Notes: generated from the sequence alone by a model not told the origin. Shown: positions 28,446 through 38,855, counted from the first letter of the stretch. The stretch is 56,590 nucleotides of DNA from Candidatus Poribacteria bacterium (GCA_022822275.1 JAJEBZ010000175.1:1-56590), one strand, 5' to 3'. Made by a program: numbers and translations.

Positions 28446-29393
28446 CTATAAACTAACAAGCCAATTAGATATTGATGCAACCTGATCTGCATCTGTCAAG
28501 TTAGCTGCGTTATTCAGTGCTCCCTCTTCAAGATGTTTCCAAATTTCTTGTGCCATGTTGTCAACAATAACAGCCCCGATAAAAAAGAGGTTTGGTGATA
28601 AGTTTTCAGCAGCAAAAGCTGCTCTGATGCGGGTTAATGCCGTTTGTGCCGTTTTCCAATGTTCGTCGGCACCTGCTGGATCGATTCCTCCTTTTAATTC
28701 GCCAAAAGCAATAAACTTTTCAGGAACTCTCAAAGTCGCAGGTTTTATTTCGTTTGGATCACAGTGGAGTAGACACATATCTATATTTTTCCTTACTAAT
28801 GGAATAGTCCGGTTGTAAATCAGTGTTCGTGTTTCACCATCTCTTATCCAGCTAAGTGCTTTGAGACTCAATTCTATATCTGCTTCACCACCCTTTCCTT
28901 CGATCCATGTGTTACTAACAGTGTTAAGCCATTGATAAGTTGTTTTGGTTAGTGTCAGGGCAGAAATAATTGCACGGGTTAATTTTCTTTCTGCTAACTT
29001 GCCCGCGATGTTTCGCATTGAACCTCCCAATGAATCTCCACGTGTTAGTAGAAATCGGTAGACTAATTCCTCTACAAACTCTGTGCCAGCAGGTTCTAAA
29101 AAATTCTCTATCAATTGTTCTATTGTTCTTGTTTGGTTGACTTCATCTGTATGTCCAACCGCCTTATCTGAGAATCCTGCTGCTGTTAATAATGCATCTT
29201 GAATTTCATCGATTTTGAGTAAGTCAGAAGGTGTATTTGCTTGCGATGCAAACACTTTCAATGCCCGTGCTTGTTCAACAAAAGGCGTTGCCAGCCGATT
29301 TCTTTCCAATGCAAGAGCAACAAAACCAGAGCGAATTTCTTCAGGTGGAGTTATGAGATCAGTACTATTAGATAAATGTTGGATATATGACAT
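28446..29393 (-). CDS. Type II restriction endonuclease, AvaI/BsoBI-like
   Basis: GELKGGIDPAGADEHWKTAQTALTRIR with E-x-K; TAATG coupling to methyltransferase. Confidence 0.75.
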   Translation of the reverse strand: MSYIQHLSNSTDLITPPEEIRSGFVALALERNRLATPFVEQARALKVFASQANTPSDLLKIDEIQDALLTAAGFSDKAVGHTDEVNQTRTIEQLIENFLEPAGTEFVEELVYRFLLTRGDSLGGSMRNIAGKLAERKLTRAIISALTLTKTTYQWLNTVSNTWIEGKGGEADIELSLKALSWIRDGETRTLIYNRTIPLVRKNIDMCLLHCDPNEIKPATLRVPEKFIAFGELKGGIDPAGADEHWKTAQTALTRIRAAFAAENLSPNLFFIGAVIVDNMAQEIWKHLEEGALNNAANLTDADQVASISNWLVSL

Positions 29394-30823
29394 TATCTCT
29401 TTCGCCAGACATACACACATTTTCGAAGTGGGACGCGGCCATAAGTTCCCATTTGCTGACTGCTATTTCCCTTTTTTCCTGGCACAACGAGGATTTTTTC
29501 CACTTCAAACCCCAACGTTCTTGCTATATCAGACAAAATTAGGTCTACGGAAATACCAACACCTGCGTAGCGAACATTATCGTTTACCATGAAAAGACGT
29601 GCATTCGGTTTTAGCACACGGAAACACTCTCCAATGACACACGCCATTTCAGAAAAATAGCCGCGCACCATTCTTGGAATACTATTGTTATTTAATGTAC
29701 CAGCTGCCTTTTCGTATTCAAGATAGGTGTTGATTGTTTTTAGCAATTTCTGATTGTTAGCTGCTTCTATAAACGGAGACCAATTTGAGCAGATTTTTAA
29801 CAAATCCTTCTCTCTATTTTCTACCGTACAACTAAGCATCTCTTGTCGTAAACTGGTAACTTCCGCATGTGTCAAACCCAACATTGCCAATTCAAGGGCA
29901 TAAGTACGAGTATAATCGTATCGGTTACAATAAGGAGGTGAAGTCAGGATCGCATCATACGATGCCGTTTCTAATGTGGGTAAAATCTCAAGACAGGATC
30001 CTTTGAACAACCGAATACTACTCTCAGTTTGAACTGTCGGAAAGAGGGTCGTAGGCGTTTTATGAGAAGTTACATCTGATAGAATTTCTTTTAGCTTGGT
30101 GGTTACCGCAGACGCAAATGGAAGAATTACACCTTTATTGAACGGCTTTGTTCCTTGTCTCATTTTGCCTGAGCGTGCATCCCAACGTAGATACTGGCCA
30201 TCTTTTCTCGTATAACTGATTGATTCTAAAACGCACAACAAAGCAAGGCAGAGAATTTTCTGTATTTTTTCGGTTTCCTGCTGGAGCGCACCTTTGTAAC
30301 GTTCAATTGCTTCTGCTGTTTCTGAGGGATAAGCTCCTTCTGTAATCCGGAATGTGCTAAAAGGCACTCTTTCCGGGCACTCTTTCCACGGTTGGGAGGC
30401 TATCCAGCGTTCAAGTGTAGCAATTTCAACAGAAGTCAATCCTTTAAGCAATAAGAGCCGTGTTTGGATAATTTCCTGTCCAATAGGCAGTAATTCTATT
30501 CCATCAGCGTGGATATTTTGTTCTTTTGCAGCAAACAAGGTTGTGCCTATACCCGCGAACGGATCAAGCACCGTTCCCTGTATGCCTCCTTCATAACTAC
30601 TCAAAAAATACGCAACAAGTCCTGCCGAAAATGCTTCCTTGTATTTATACCAATTATATGCTGGTTTATCTTTATTTCCCTGAAAACTCACAACTTTCCG
30701 GGATAAAAATGGTACAATTGACAATTGCGATTTGAAATCCTTAGTGAGTTCAAGATCAAACCTATCGATTTCTGAACGTAGTTCTAAAAATTGTGTATAA
30801 TTTTTGGTTTTTTGAGTAGCCAT
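29393..30823 (-). CDS. DNA methyltransferase (N4/N6 class) of type II R-M system
   Basis: TSPPYCNRYDYTR motif IV, VLDPFAGIGTTLFAAK motif I. Confidence 0.9.
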   Translation of the reverse strand: MATQKTKNYTQFLELRSEIDRFDLELTKDFKSQLSIVPFLSRKVVSFQGNKDKPAYNWYKYKEAFSAGLVAYFLSSYEGGIQGTVLDPFAGIGTTLFAAKEQNIHADGIELLPIGQEIIQTRLLLLKGLTSVEIATLERWIASQPWKECPERVPFSTFRITEGAYPSETAEAIERYKGALQQETEKIQKILCLALLCVLESISYTRKDGQYLRWDARSGKMRQGTKPFNKGVILPFASAVTTKLKEILSDVTSHKTPTTLFPTVQTESSIRLFKGSCLEILPTLETASYDAILTSPPYCNRYDYTRTYALELAMLGLTHAEVTSLRQEMLSCTVENREKDLLKICSNWSPFIEAANNQKLLKTINTYLEYEKAAGTLNNNSIPRMVRGYFSEMACVIGECFRVLKPNARLFMVNDNVRYAGVGISVDLILSDIARTLGFEVEKILVVPGKKGNSSQQMGTYGRVPLRKCVYVWRKR

Positions 30824-30927
30824 AAATCCTTACGCTAATAGTCATTCATTAAAAATTTCATATTTTGCACCAAAGAACAACAATTTATTTTTAAGTTAGT
30901 TTGTACCTTGCCAGTTTTCATTGCAAA

Positions 30928-31272
30928 CTAACCGTTCCCGAATGGTGCGGCAGCATAGAGCGAATCATTATAACCCACATAAAAAACATGTCCAACCTGC
31001 ACAGTTGGTGCGCGTAGGCTGCCACTTCTCCCCAAGACAACTTTCAGGATTGCCTCACGGTTATCTTCATCGGGTACGAAGGTTTCTATGCTCTTACCTT
31101 TCGCTACAACTATCTGCTCAGCGGAACCTACTAAGTCCCAGACAGCATCTGCTTCTAATTTCTCTTTACGAGCATCAGTTCTGTTTTCTGTTTTTAAGTT
31201 GTTTGTGTCAAGAACCTCTTGCACTTTTTTACATGAGTTTCAGCTATTCCGAAAATAGATCCAATCTATCAT
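30928..31272 (-). CDS. ArsC-family (seleno)protein, Sec (UGA) at codon 11
   Basis: MIDWIYFRNS-U-NSCKKVQEVLDTNNLKTENRTDARK...GRSGSLRAPTVQVGHVFYVGYNDSLYAAAPFGNG*; SD GGAGG; hairpin downstream of UGA. Confidence 0.8.
31205..31224 (-). promoter_or_regulatory. bacterial SECIS-like hairpin
   Basis: RNA GUGCAAGA-GGU-UCUUGACAC: 8 bp, one bulged A, GGU loop 23 nt after the UGA. Confidence 0.65.
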
Positions 31273-31273
31273 T

Positions 31274-31577
31274 ATAATTCCTCCAGTTGAATAAATTTTC
31301 CAATATTGCGACTTTTACTTGCCGCGTCAATTAATGTGATCCCACGTTTGTACGCCATCTGGGTAGGTTTTAAACGAACAAGGGGTGGCACTGTAATCAC
31401 CACCCCGCCCATTTCTACATCAAAAGCACACTTAGTCCATCGGTAGCAAGGTCAGCATCAGCAAACGTTGTGAGTTCTTGTGCTAATTCAAGCTGCACAT
31501 CATGGACGGTAACTCACGCCCCCGTAGTTAGTTATTGGATTATGGTGATGTCCTGCCCATCCTGCCAGCACCAATAA
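31274..31577 (-). pseudogene. Decayed ORF upstream of the selenoprotein (possibly oxidoreductase-like)
   Basis: C-terminal frame VEMGGVVITVPPLVRLKPTQMAYKRGITLIDAASKSRNIGKFIQLEEL* whose stop (31272-31274) overlaps the selenoprotein ATG as TAATG; upstream pieces in other frames. Confidence 0.35.
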
Positions 31578-31644
31578 TAAATAATACGGATGGATAAAGG
31601 ATTGCCATCGTGATCATCTGTGCTCACGGTGGATTTTTGTTGCA

Positions 31645-32355
31645 TTACTTGCGTTTCAAATTGCCCCATGTCACAGCAATTTTACCTTGCGGTTCAACTG
31701 GAGTTGCGGTGCCGCCTGGTGTTACGACGAATATGTTATCGTACTGGGCGTGTTCAGCACCGCTCATGCGGAACCCAATTTTTCCGGATGAGAAAGCACC
31801 TTGTGAATCAGTCCATTCACTCACGAAAGATAATTCGTCAATACTGCCGCCTACGGGTCCAATGTATGCTTTAAAATTGGAGCCTTTCCGCACCTCAAAC
31901 TTTGCACGGTACCAAACATTTTCTTTCCGATCAACACCATCCACAAATGCTCCAGGCTCTGCAGCCCAACCGCCGTTGATTCTTCGATGCCATCGGATAT
32001 GCTGTGGTGTATGCCCTGAACCATCGGTTGAAACTTGGTGCATATAAATATTGTTTGCATCCGTACCGTGGAAGACAAATCCAGTCAAACCGTTTTCCAC
32101 TGCTTTAAAATCAGCATAATAATCGTATTCTTCTGGGAAATCATCAACGCTAAATCCGATGTCACCACCTGGAACGGAAAGCACTTTTTGTCCGAGGACG
32201 TCATGGCCATCGGCATTGTCTTCAATCGTCCAGGTCCCTTGCGGTGCCCATTTTGATTCGTCAATGTTCCCACTCTCAAAATCATCATGAAATAGAAGTT
32301 CAGCAGATACAGTACCAATGCACAAAATCATTGCTAAACAGAATAAATATCGCAT
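31645..32355 (-). CDS. Secreted LamG/DUF1080-like beta-sandwich protein, paralog 1
   Basis: Signal peptide; LLFHDDFESGNIDESKWAPQGTWTIEDN; C-terminal GKIAVTWGNLKRK. Confidence 0.65.
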   Translation of the reverse strand: MRYLFCLAMILCIGTVSAELLFHDDFESGNIDESKWAPQGTWTIEDNADGHDVLGQKVLSVPGGDIGFSVDDFPEEYDYYADFKAVENGLTGFVFHGTDANNIYMHQVSTDGSGHTPQHIRWHRRINGGWAAEPGAFVDGVDRKENVWYRAKFEVRKGSNFKAYIGPVGGSIDELSFVSEWTDSQGAFSSGKIGFRMSGAEHAQYDNIFVVTPGGTATPVEPQGKIAVTWGNLKRK

Positions 32356-32558
32356 TTATATCATCTCCTTGTTATGAAATATAAAACCAAACGGTTCTGC
32401 TATAAATATAGGTTTTACCAATTTAGATAACTATTACCTAACGGTTAATTCAGCTGCTATTTGATTCCAATTATACCATAAATCCTTTTTGTTAGATAAT
32501 CAAAAGTGGGGGGTGTGGCAAAAGGTTAAGAGCAATATATTTGCACGCTTTTGATGGT

Positions 32559-33281
32559 CTATTTTTGTTTCAAATTCCCCCATGTCACTGCAATTTTGCC
32601 TTTGGGTTCAACGGGGAAGATGTCAAAATCGGGTGTAGCAACAACAACGTTATCGTACTGTGCGCGTTCTCCGGCACGGTTGCCGCCACTTTTTCGAAAT
32701 CCGATTTTTCCCTTCTCAAATGCATTTTGACTGTCGGTCCATTCACTCACAAGAGTAAGGTCATTGTTTTCTGCTCCGATGTCACCGACATAAGCCTTAA
32801 ATTCATAATTTTTACGCACCTCAAATTTTATACGGTACCAAACATCCTGGTCAAGTTTAACACCACCAGCGAATGCACCGGGTTCTGCTCCCCATGTACC
32901 GCTGACTCTTCGGTGCCATCTGATGTGTTGCGGTGTATGATTAGAATCGCCAGTGGAAACTTGATGCATATAAATATTGTTGCCATCCTGTCCGTGGAAG
33001 ACAAATCCTGTTAAGCCATTTTGCATCGCTTTAAAATCGGCGTAATAATCAAATTCTTCGGGAAATGTGTCAACACTAAGCCCAACGGCGCCGCCCCATA
33101 CATCAAGGACTTTTTTGCCGAGGATATCGTGCCCGTCATCATTATTAGCAATTTCCCAACCCCCAGTCGGTGCCCATTTTGAATTATCGATTTCACCGCC
33201 CTCAAAATCATCCTCAAACAGAATATCAGATGAAACGGTGCTGACACACAAAATCAGTATCAAATAGATTACATATCGCAT
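32559..33281 (-). CDS. Secreted LamG/DUF1080-like beta-sandwich protein, paralog 2
   Basis: Strongly similar to 31645-32355 gene along its length. Confidence 0.65.
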   Translation of the reverse strand: MRYVIYLILILCVSTVSSDILFEDDFEGGEIDNSKWAPTGGWEIANNDDGHDILGKKVLDVWGGAVGLSVDTFPEEFDYYADFKAMQNGLTGFVFHGQDGNNIYMHQVSTGDSNHTPQHIRWHRRVSGTWGAEPGAFAGGVKLDQDVWYRIKFEVRKNYEFKAYVGDIGAENNDLTLVSEWTDSQNAFEKGKIGFRKSGGNRAGERAQYDNVVVATPDFDIFPVEPKGKIAVTWGNLKQK

Positions 33282-33767
33282 TTTAATCTCCTTATATTGT
33301 TAGAAATTATCAGTTTTAACTTGTACCCAGCTTGAGGTTATCTCAGTGGTTTTGTTTATTGGTGCCCTTTTGTGAGTATAAACCTTTTCCCATGTGTTTG
33401 CTCGGAGTTCACCTCCGCAGGCTTAGTTGTTGCAACGAGGGTATCAAGTCCATCGTCATTCGAACCAAAAAGTCTTGCGAATGGTCGCTACCAAAGTGGA
33501 TGCGGTTCACATTAGCGACAACCCGATGTCAAACTATGCCCAATCGCGTATCGTATTGATAAATAGAATGATCACTAAAAGGTTTTGGTAGACACATGGG
33601 AAAATTACAAAAAAGGCTATTCATTTCAGGGTATTTAATAGGATAACATATTTCGTGTAAAAATACCAGAATATTGAACACGTAGATAAACGTGCCGGAC
33701 GACGGTGTACCGTGAATTGTACATCTGCTTATAATCAGACTTTTTGAAGGCAATAAGATAGACAAGT

Positions 33768-34766
33768 TTATTCAACAAAAAATTTGTTTGCTACTTCAGT
33801 TACAAAATTCCTTCCCATAACCCTATACCCTTCAGCGTCTGGATGTAGATTATCAGGTAGGCGATCTACCAAGTCAGGGCCAAACACGTCTAAACCACTC
33901 ACATAGTGGATATTGTTATCCCCATAAGATTGGAGTGCGTTGGCAGCAGCCTGCACTTCCTCACGCATTTTCTGCAGACTGAAACCGACTGCATTCGGGT
34001 TTTCTTCTCTGTTTGGGCAATAGATAGGGGACATCAACACAATGGGTATGTTCGTATGTTTCTCACGAATAATCTGGACTGCACCTATAATTGCGGGGCG
34101 AAATGCACGCGGTCCTAAACTGGATGCCCCTTGGATATTTATTCCAAGGCACATTGAGATATAGTTTGCGGGGAGATCGCGGATCATCATCGCTACCATT
34201 GCGTCAAGATGACACTGCCCCCCGTAACCGAGACAGGTTAGGTTGAAATTCTGATTGCGTGCTGCTATTCCTGGCCACGTTTGTGTTGGCGATGCTGCAG
34301 ACCGACACTGCGTGATAGAACTTCCATAAGTGATCCATCTCGGACGTTTGTCAATATAGGGGTCAATTGTTGCACCATCATCTATTTCCAAATTACGGAG
34401 TTGAAATCTACCAAATTGTGGAAGCCATAGTTCAATGAGTTTGTCCTGATTCGAAAGTCCATCAAAGGTAAAACTGTTTTTTCCACGTAGATCATACGAT
34501 TCAATTAACTCGCCATCACAACAAAGATCAAGCATACCTGAATCACGTTGCTCCACAATACTACCTGAAATGTGTGTCGTGTTACTACGAAAGCTGATAC
34601 GCACCCCCGCTGGCATCGCTGACCTTTCCAATAATGGTTCGGGAAACAAAACATGTTTCTCGTGTGGTGTTCTCCACGGCATAATTGCATCATCTCTTTT
34701 TTCAAGAGACACGGCACCTTGCCAGTTCAAATGTGGTGCGTCAGGTTTTAAAAGCATTGCAATCAA
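33768..34766 (-). CDS. SGNH/GDSL-type hydrolase
   Basis: ITYGSSITQC block I, CLGYGGQCHLD block II, CLGINIQG block III, NLHPDAEGY block V. Confidence 0.8.
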   Translation of the reverse strand: MIAMLLKPDAPHLNWQGAVSLEKRDDAIMPWRTPHEKHVLFPEPLLERSAMPAGVRISFRSNTTHISGSIVEQRDSGMLDLCCDGELIESYDLRGKNSFTFDGLSNQDKLIELWLPQFGRFQLRNLEIDDGATIDPYIDKRPRWITYGSSITQCRSAASPTQTWPGIAARNQNFNLTCLGYGGQCHLDAMVAMMIRDLPANYISMCLGINIQGASSLGPRAFRPAIIGAVQIIREKHTNIPIVLMSPIYCPNREENPNAVGFSLQKMREEVQAAANALQSYGDNNIHYVSGLDVFGPDLVDRLPDNLHPDAEGYRVMGRNFVTEVANKFFVE

Positions 34767-34789
34767 TCTCCTTGTATAAAAAATGAAAT

Positions 34790-35602
34790 TTACATTGCGT
34801 CAACAACTGCCCGTAGTTGTCTAACGCCTTCTAACATCTGTTCTGGATTTCCCCAATGTTCAATACTCGCTGCGCCGACAAATCCATCTTTGATGAGCGT
34901 ACCTAAAATCTGTTCATAGCGTAGGTCGGTATCTCTAATCGGATCCAAGTTTTTCTCACGATTTGGTTTTACATGCACATGCCTTACCAATCCCTTTATA
35001 TAAGCATAACCATCCGGTAGTGGGAGTTCACCGCATTGTAAACCGTTATTGACATCCCAGCAAGAAGCAAGTGCAGGACTATTTCCAAGCGCGTCAATTA
35101 CCAGACGTGTTTCTTCACAAGTGCCTGCCAAAGTCGCATTTTCGTTTTCAAAAGCGAGGATGACATCTGCGCTCTCAGCAATTGGAACAACTGGAGACAG
35201 TTTTTCTGCAATTTGTTCTATATAGTCGTTAATATCCGGACGCGAAGACTCCTTCAGTCTCCGATTCGGATTCCAAAATGCAAAACCGCGAATGATTTGT
35301 GTATCAAAGGCGTGAGCAAGTTCAACCATTCTATCAAAATGTCGCAAGTGTCGTTCATATTCATCTGGATTGTCTATGGAACATTTACCAAATGGCGAAC
35401 CGATACTTCCGACACTAACATTGTAAGTGCCCAACACGTCTTGTGCGCGTTTTACATCGTCATCGTTAATTTCAGTTACATGTTTACCCCAAACACCGCC
35501 ACGTATTTCAACGGAATTTGCACCAGCCTCAACACCAAGTTTTATGGCTTCCTCAAAATCGTCACGGGAAACTTCATCAGCAAAAAAACATACATCAATC
35601 AT
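34790..35602 (-). CDS. Sugar phosphate isomerase/epimerase-like TIM barrel protein
   Basis: SVEIRGGVWG, AFENENATLAGTCEE, VHVKPN motifs. Confidence 0.75.
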   Translation of the reverse strand: MIDVCFFADEVSRDDFEEAIKLGVEAGANSVEIRGGVWGKHVTEINDDDVKRAQDVLGTYNVSVGSIGSPFGKCSIDNPDEYERHLRHFDRMVELAHAFDTQIIRGFAFWNPNRRLKESSRPDINDYIEQIAEKLSPVVPIAESADVILAFENENATLAGTCEETRLVIDALGNSPALASCWDVNNGLQCGELPLPDGYAYIKGLVRHVHVKPNREKNLDPIRDTDLRYEQILGTLIKDGFVGAASIEHWGNPEQMLEGVRQLRAVVDAM

Positions 35603-35790
35603 TATATATTACCTATCTTTTTATCAGAGTCAAACACTATGATTTTATTATATTCATAGTTTAAACCTTACAGAATTCAACAGTTTTTTATATATACAGA
35701 TAGGTTTACAGAATAACATAGAAAAGGAAGTAATGCAACGAAAAACTGTGTAACATCCGTTCTGGTTCGTTGTTGCTTTTTCTTTATGAG

Positions 35791-36519
<729 letters not shown>

Positions 36520-36672
36520 TCAGGTTTAGTACACTATTCTGTGTTAACATATATAAAGGTCTCACGTTAAATCTTCATAGAACAATAAAGTCATGTATAC
36601 ATTTTAATTTATAGTTATTGGTTGTGTCAAAATATTTTGCAAATCCAAGATCATTCACGTTAATCAATTTGT

Positions 36673-36867
36673 GGGTGTGTAAAGTTTTTGGCGTGCTGAA
36701 TCGCGGATGACACGGATTGCGCGGAGGACGCGGATAAGATGCCCGCATGGGGTTTTATGGCAAAGAATAAGCGTTTTCTAAGCAACACGGTCGATTGCAT
36801 AAGTTTTATCCGCGAAATCCGTATAATCTGCGATTCTGACAACACTATCCCAAAACCTTTACACACC
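36673..36867. mobile_element. MITE-like element 2
   Basis: TIRs GGGTGTGTAAAGTTTTTGG / CCCAAAACCTTTACACACC; core palindrome GAATCGCGGATGACACGGATT...AATCCGTATAATCTGCGATTC. Confidence 0.65.
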
Positions 36868-36931
36868 TTACCTCTGCAAATAAGGTTGATTTTTTGAAAT
36901 GAATATGTGAAAATGTTTATATTGAATTTGT

Positions 36932-37453
36932 TTGGAGGAGATAATAATGAATACTGAAAATCTAAGGTTAGCATTTACGAAATCCAAGGACATTACACTC
37001 AGTTTTCTTGGTGGCATGCTATCAAACACGCGTGTGGAACCGATCCGTGAAGATGAAGGAGTTATGGGAATTAAAGCATCTTGGATTGGGAATCAAAGAG
37101 AAAGTAGCATTGCAGTAGACACAGGTGAAATGAACGCAAAAGTAAAGATGGAAACAGACGATCCGCCTACTTTAGAATATGTCCAACAAGGTGAATCTCG
37201 TAGTGTTTCTATCAAAAATATTAACAATATAACCTGTTCAATGGATAGCGAAACATTAGATGAGTTTGTTTCACCGAGAGGGGCAGCGATCGCTGTATGT
37301 GTTGGAGCAGCTGCTGGCTTAGTCGGTTGGTTCATTGTTTCTGTAATGCGTGCTATAGCTGATAAAACCAATGAACAGAACGCATCAACACCTGCAGCTA
37401 TTCCTACTCAGGAAGATGTAACAACTGATGACACACCTGCTGATGAAGAATGA
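36932..37453 (+). CDS. Single-TM protein of unknown function (start probably 36947)
   Basis: SD GGAGGA; TM AIAVCVGAAAGLVGWFIVSVM; 4-bp overlap with next gene. Confidence 0.6.
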   Translation: MEEIIMNTENLRLAFTKSKDITLSFLGGMLSNTRVEPIREDEGVMGIKASWIGNQRESSIAVDTGEMNAKVKMETDDPPTLEYVQQGESRSVSIKNINNITCSMDSETLDEFVSPRGAAIAVCVGAAAGLVGWFIVSVMRAIADKTNEQNASTPAAIPTQEDVTTDDTPADEE

Positions 37454-38643
37454 AAATTGTTGCTATAGATCCATTCTATCTGCGGATGCCTGAAATTACA
37501 ACTGCTGCAGATGGTACACAAGATACTCTATTGATCCGAATCCGCACGGATGCCGGACTTGAAGGATGGGGTGAGTGTGATGCTTCGCCTTTAGTTAGCA
37601 TCGCAGTTTATTGCTGCCTGATGTCACACGGAAACATTATCAATATCCGTGAATCTCTGCTTGATGAAACGCTTGATAAACCTGCAGATGTGCTACGGTT
37701 GAGTGAAAAGGTCCTGCGAAACGCGTTAGATATTCAACATATTCAACACGCTTATAGCGGTGCTGAAATAGCGTTATGGGATCTCATCGGCAAAAAGTTG
37801 GAAAAACCTGTTTACCAAATCCTTGCTGAGATTACTGAAACACAAAGTAACCCTTATCCGAAGTTACCTTATGCGTCAGTTCTCTTTGGTGATACCCCAG
37901 AATCAACATATCAAATTGCAGTCAAATTGCGTGAACAAGGATTTCGGGCTGCGAAGTTCGGTTGGGGACCCATGGGAAAACATGGTGAGGAAAATGACAT
38001 TGCACTTGTCCGGGCTGCACGCGAAGGTATGGGGACTGAGGCACAGATAATGATTGACGCAGGTGTTGTTTGGGGCTCCGACTATGAAACCGCGTACAAC
38101 CGTGCAAATGCATTTGCCGAATTTTCTCCGATATGGTTAGAAGAACCACTTGCACCAGATGCAATAAGTGCTTACAAGGCACTCACTGACAAAAACCCAC
38201 GTGTCCCAATTGCAGCAGGTGAAGGGTCAAGTACCTATCGTATGGCAGAAGACATTATCGTCAACGGTGGTGTCAATTTTATTCAAATCGACACAGGACG
38301 TATAGGTGGTATCATGCCCTCCTTTCAAGTAAGAAAGTTAGCTGAACAGCATGGCATACAGTATGTCAACCACACCTTTAAAAGCCATCTGAGTCTTGCT
38401 GCTGCCCTGCATGTCTTTGCTACGAATCCCAATTTCAACCTATTGGAATATCCTGCTGCGAATTCAGAATTATCTCAGTGCATAGTGAAGCAACCTTTTC
38501 AGATTGATCCTGATGGATTAGTTCGTGTAAAGGAACGTCCCGGTCTCGGTGTAGATGTTGGGACGGATGCAATTCGTCCATTTCTTGCCCCAGTCAAAAT
38601 TGATGTTGGATCAAATACAGTCTTTCAACAAACCTCTCTATAG
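37450..38643 (+). CDS. Mandelate racemase/muconate lactonizing enzyme family (enolase superfamily)
   Basis: SGAEIALWDLIGKKL, FGWGPMG, MIDAGVVWG, WLEEPL, AAGEGSST, QIDTGRIGGI. Confidence 0.85.
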   Translation: MKIVAIDPFYLRMPEITTAADGTQDTLLIRIRTDAGLEGWGECDASPLVSIAVYCCLMSHGNIINIRESLLDETLDKPADVLRLSEKVLRNALDIQHIQHAYSGAEIALWDLIGKKLEKPVYQILAEITETQSNPYPKLPYASVLFGDTPESTYQIAVKLREQGFRAAKFGWGPMGKHGEENDIALVRAAREGMGTEAQIMIDAGVVWGSDYETAYNRANAFAEFSPIWLEEPLAPDAISAYKALTDKNPRVPIAAGEGSSTYRMAEDIIVNGGVNFIQIDTGRIGGIMPSFQVRKLAEQHGIQYVNHTFKSHLSLAAALHVFATNPNFNLLEYPAANSELSQCIVKQPFQIDPDGLVRVKERPGLGVDVGTDAIRPFLAPVKIDVGSNTVFQQTSL

Positions 38644-38660
38644 TCATACTATTATGCTCT

Positions 38661-38740
38661 TTAGTCCCGTAGGGACGCTATGTTTATAGAAAAACGTCAT
38701 AAACACCCTCTTTAGTCCCGTAGGGACGATATGTGTATAG
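38661..38740. repeat. Two copies of dispersed repeat TTTAGTCCCGTAGGGACG(C/A)TATGT(T/G)TATAG
   Basis: Copies at 38661-38690 and 38711-38740; internal palindrome GTCCC-GTA-GGGAC. Confidence 0.85.
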
Positions 38741-38855
38741 GACAAAATCTAATATCTGTGGAAACATCAAAACAAATAGTTAACTGGTACAAGTCGTGAA
38801 ATAGCATAAAAACGACACTTGTGTAGGTATGTTATAACCCTGGAGAAATTTATCC

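Noticed and set aside
31231-31272. UGA at 31240-31242 as an ordinary nonsense mutation or frameshift
   Set aside because: Frame is intact on both sides, the UGA replaces the catalytic Cys position of an ArsC-like fold, and a SECIS-like hairpin is placed correctly; not excluded without selB/selC data
31376-31406. GGGGTGG...CCACCCC inverted repeat as a terminator
   Set aside because: No T-tract on either strand and lies inside a decayed reading frame
33290-33765. Possible gene remnants in the 33.3-33.8 kb spacer
   Set aside because: Short ORFs lack recognisable motifs; no supportable reading
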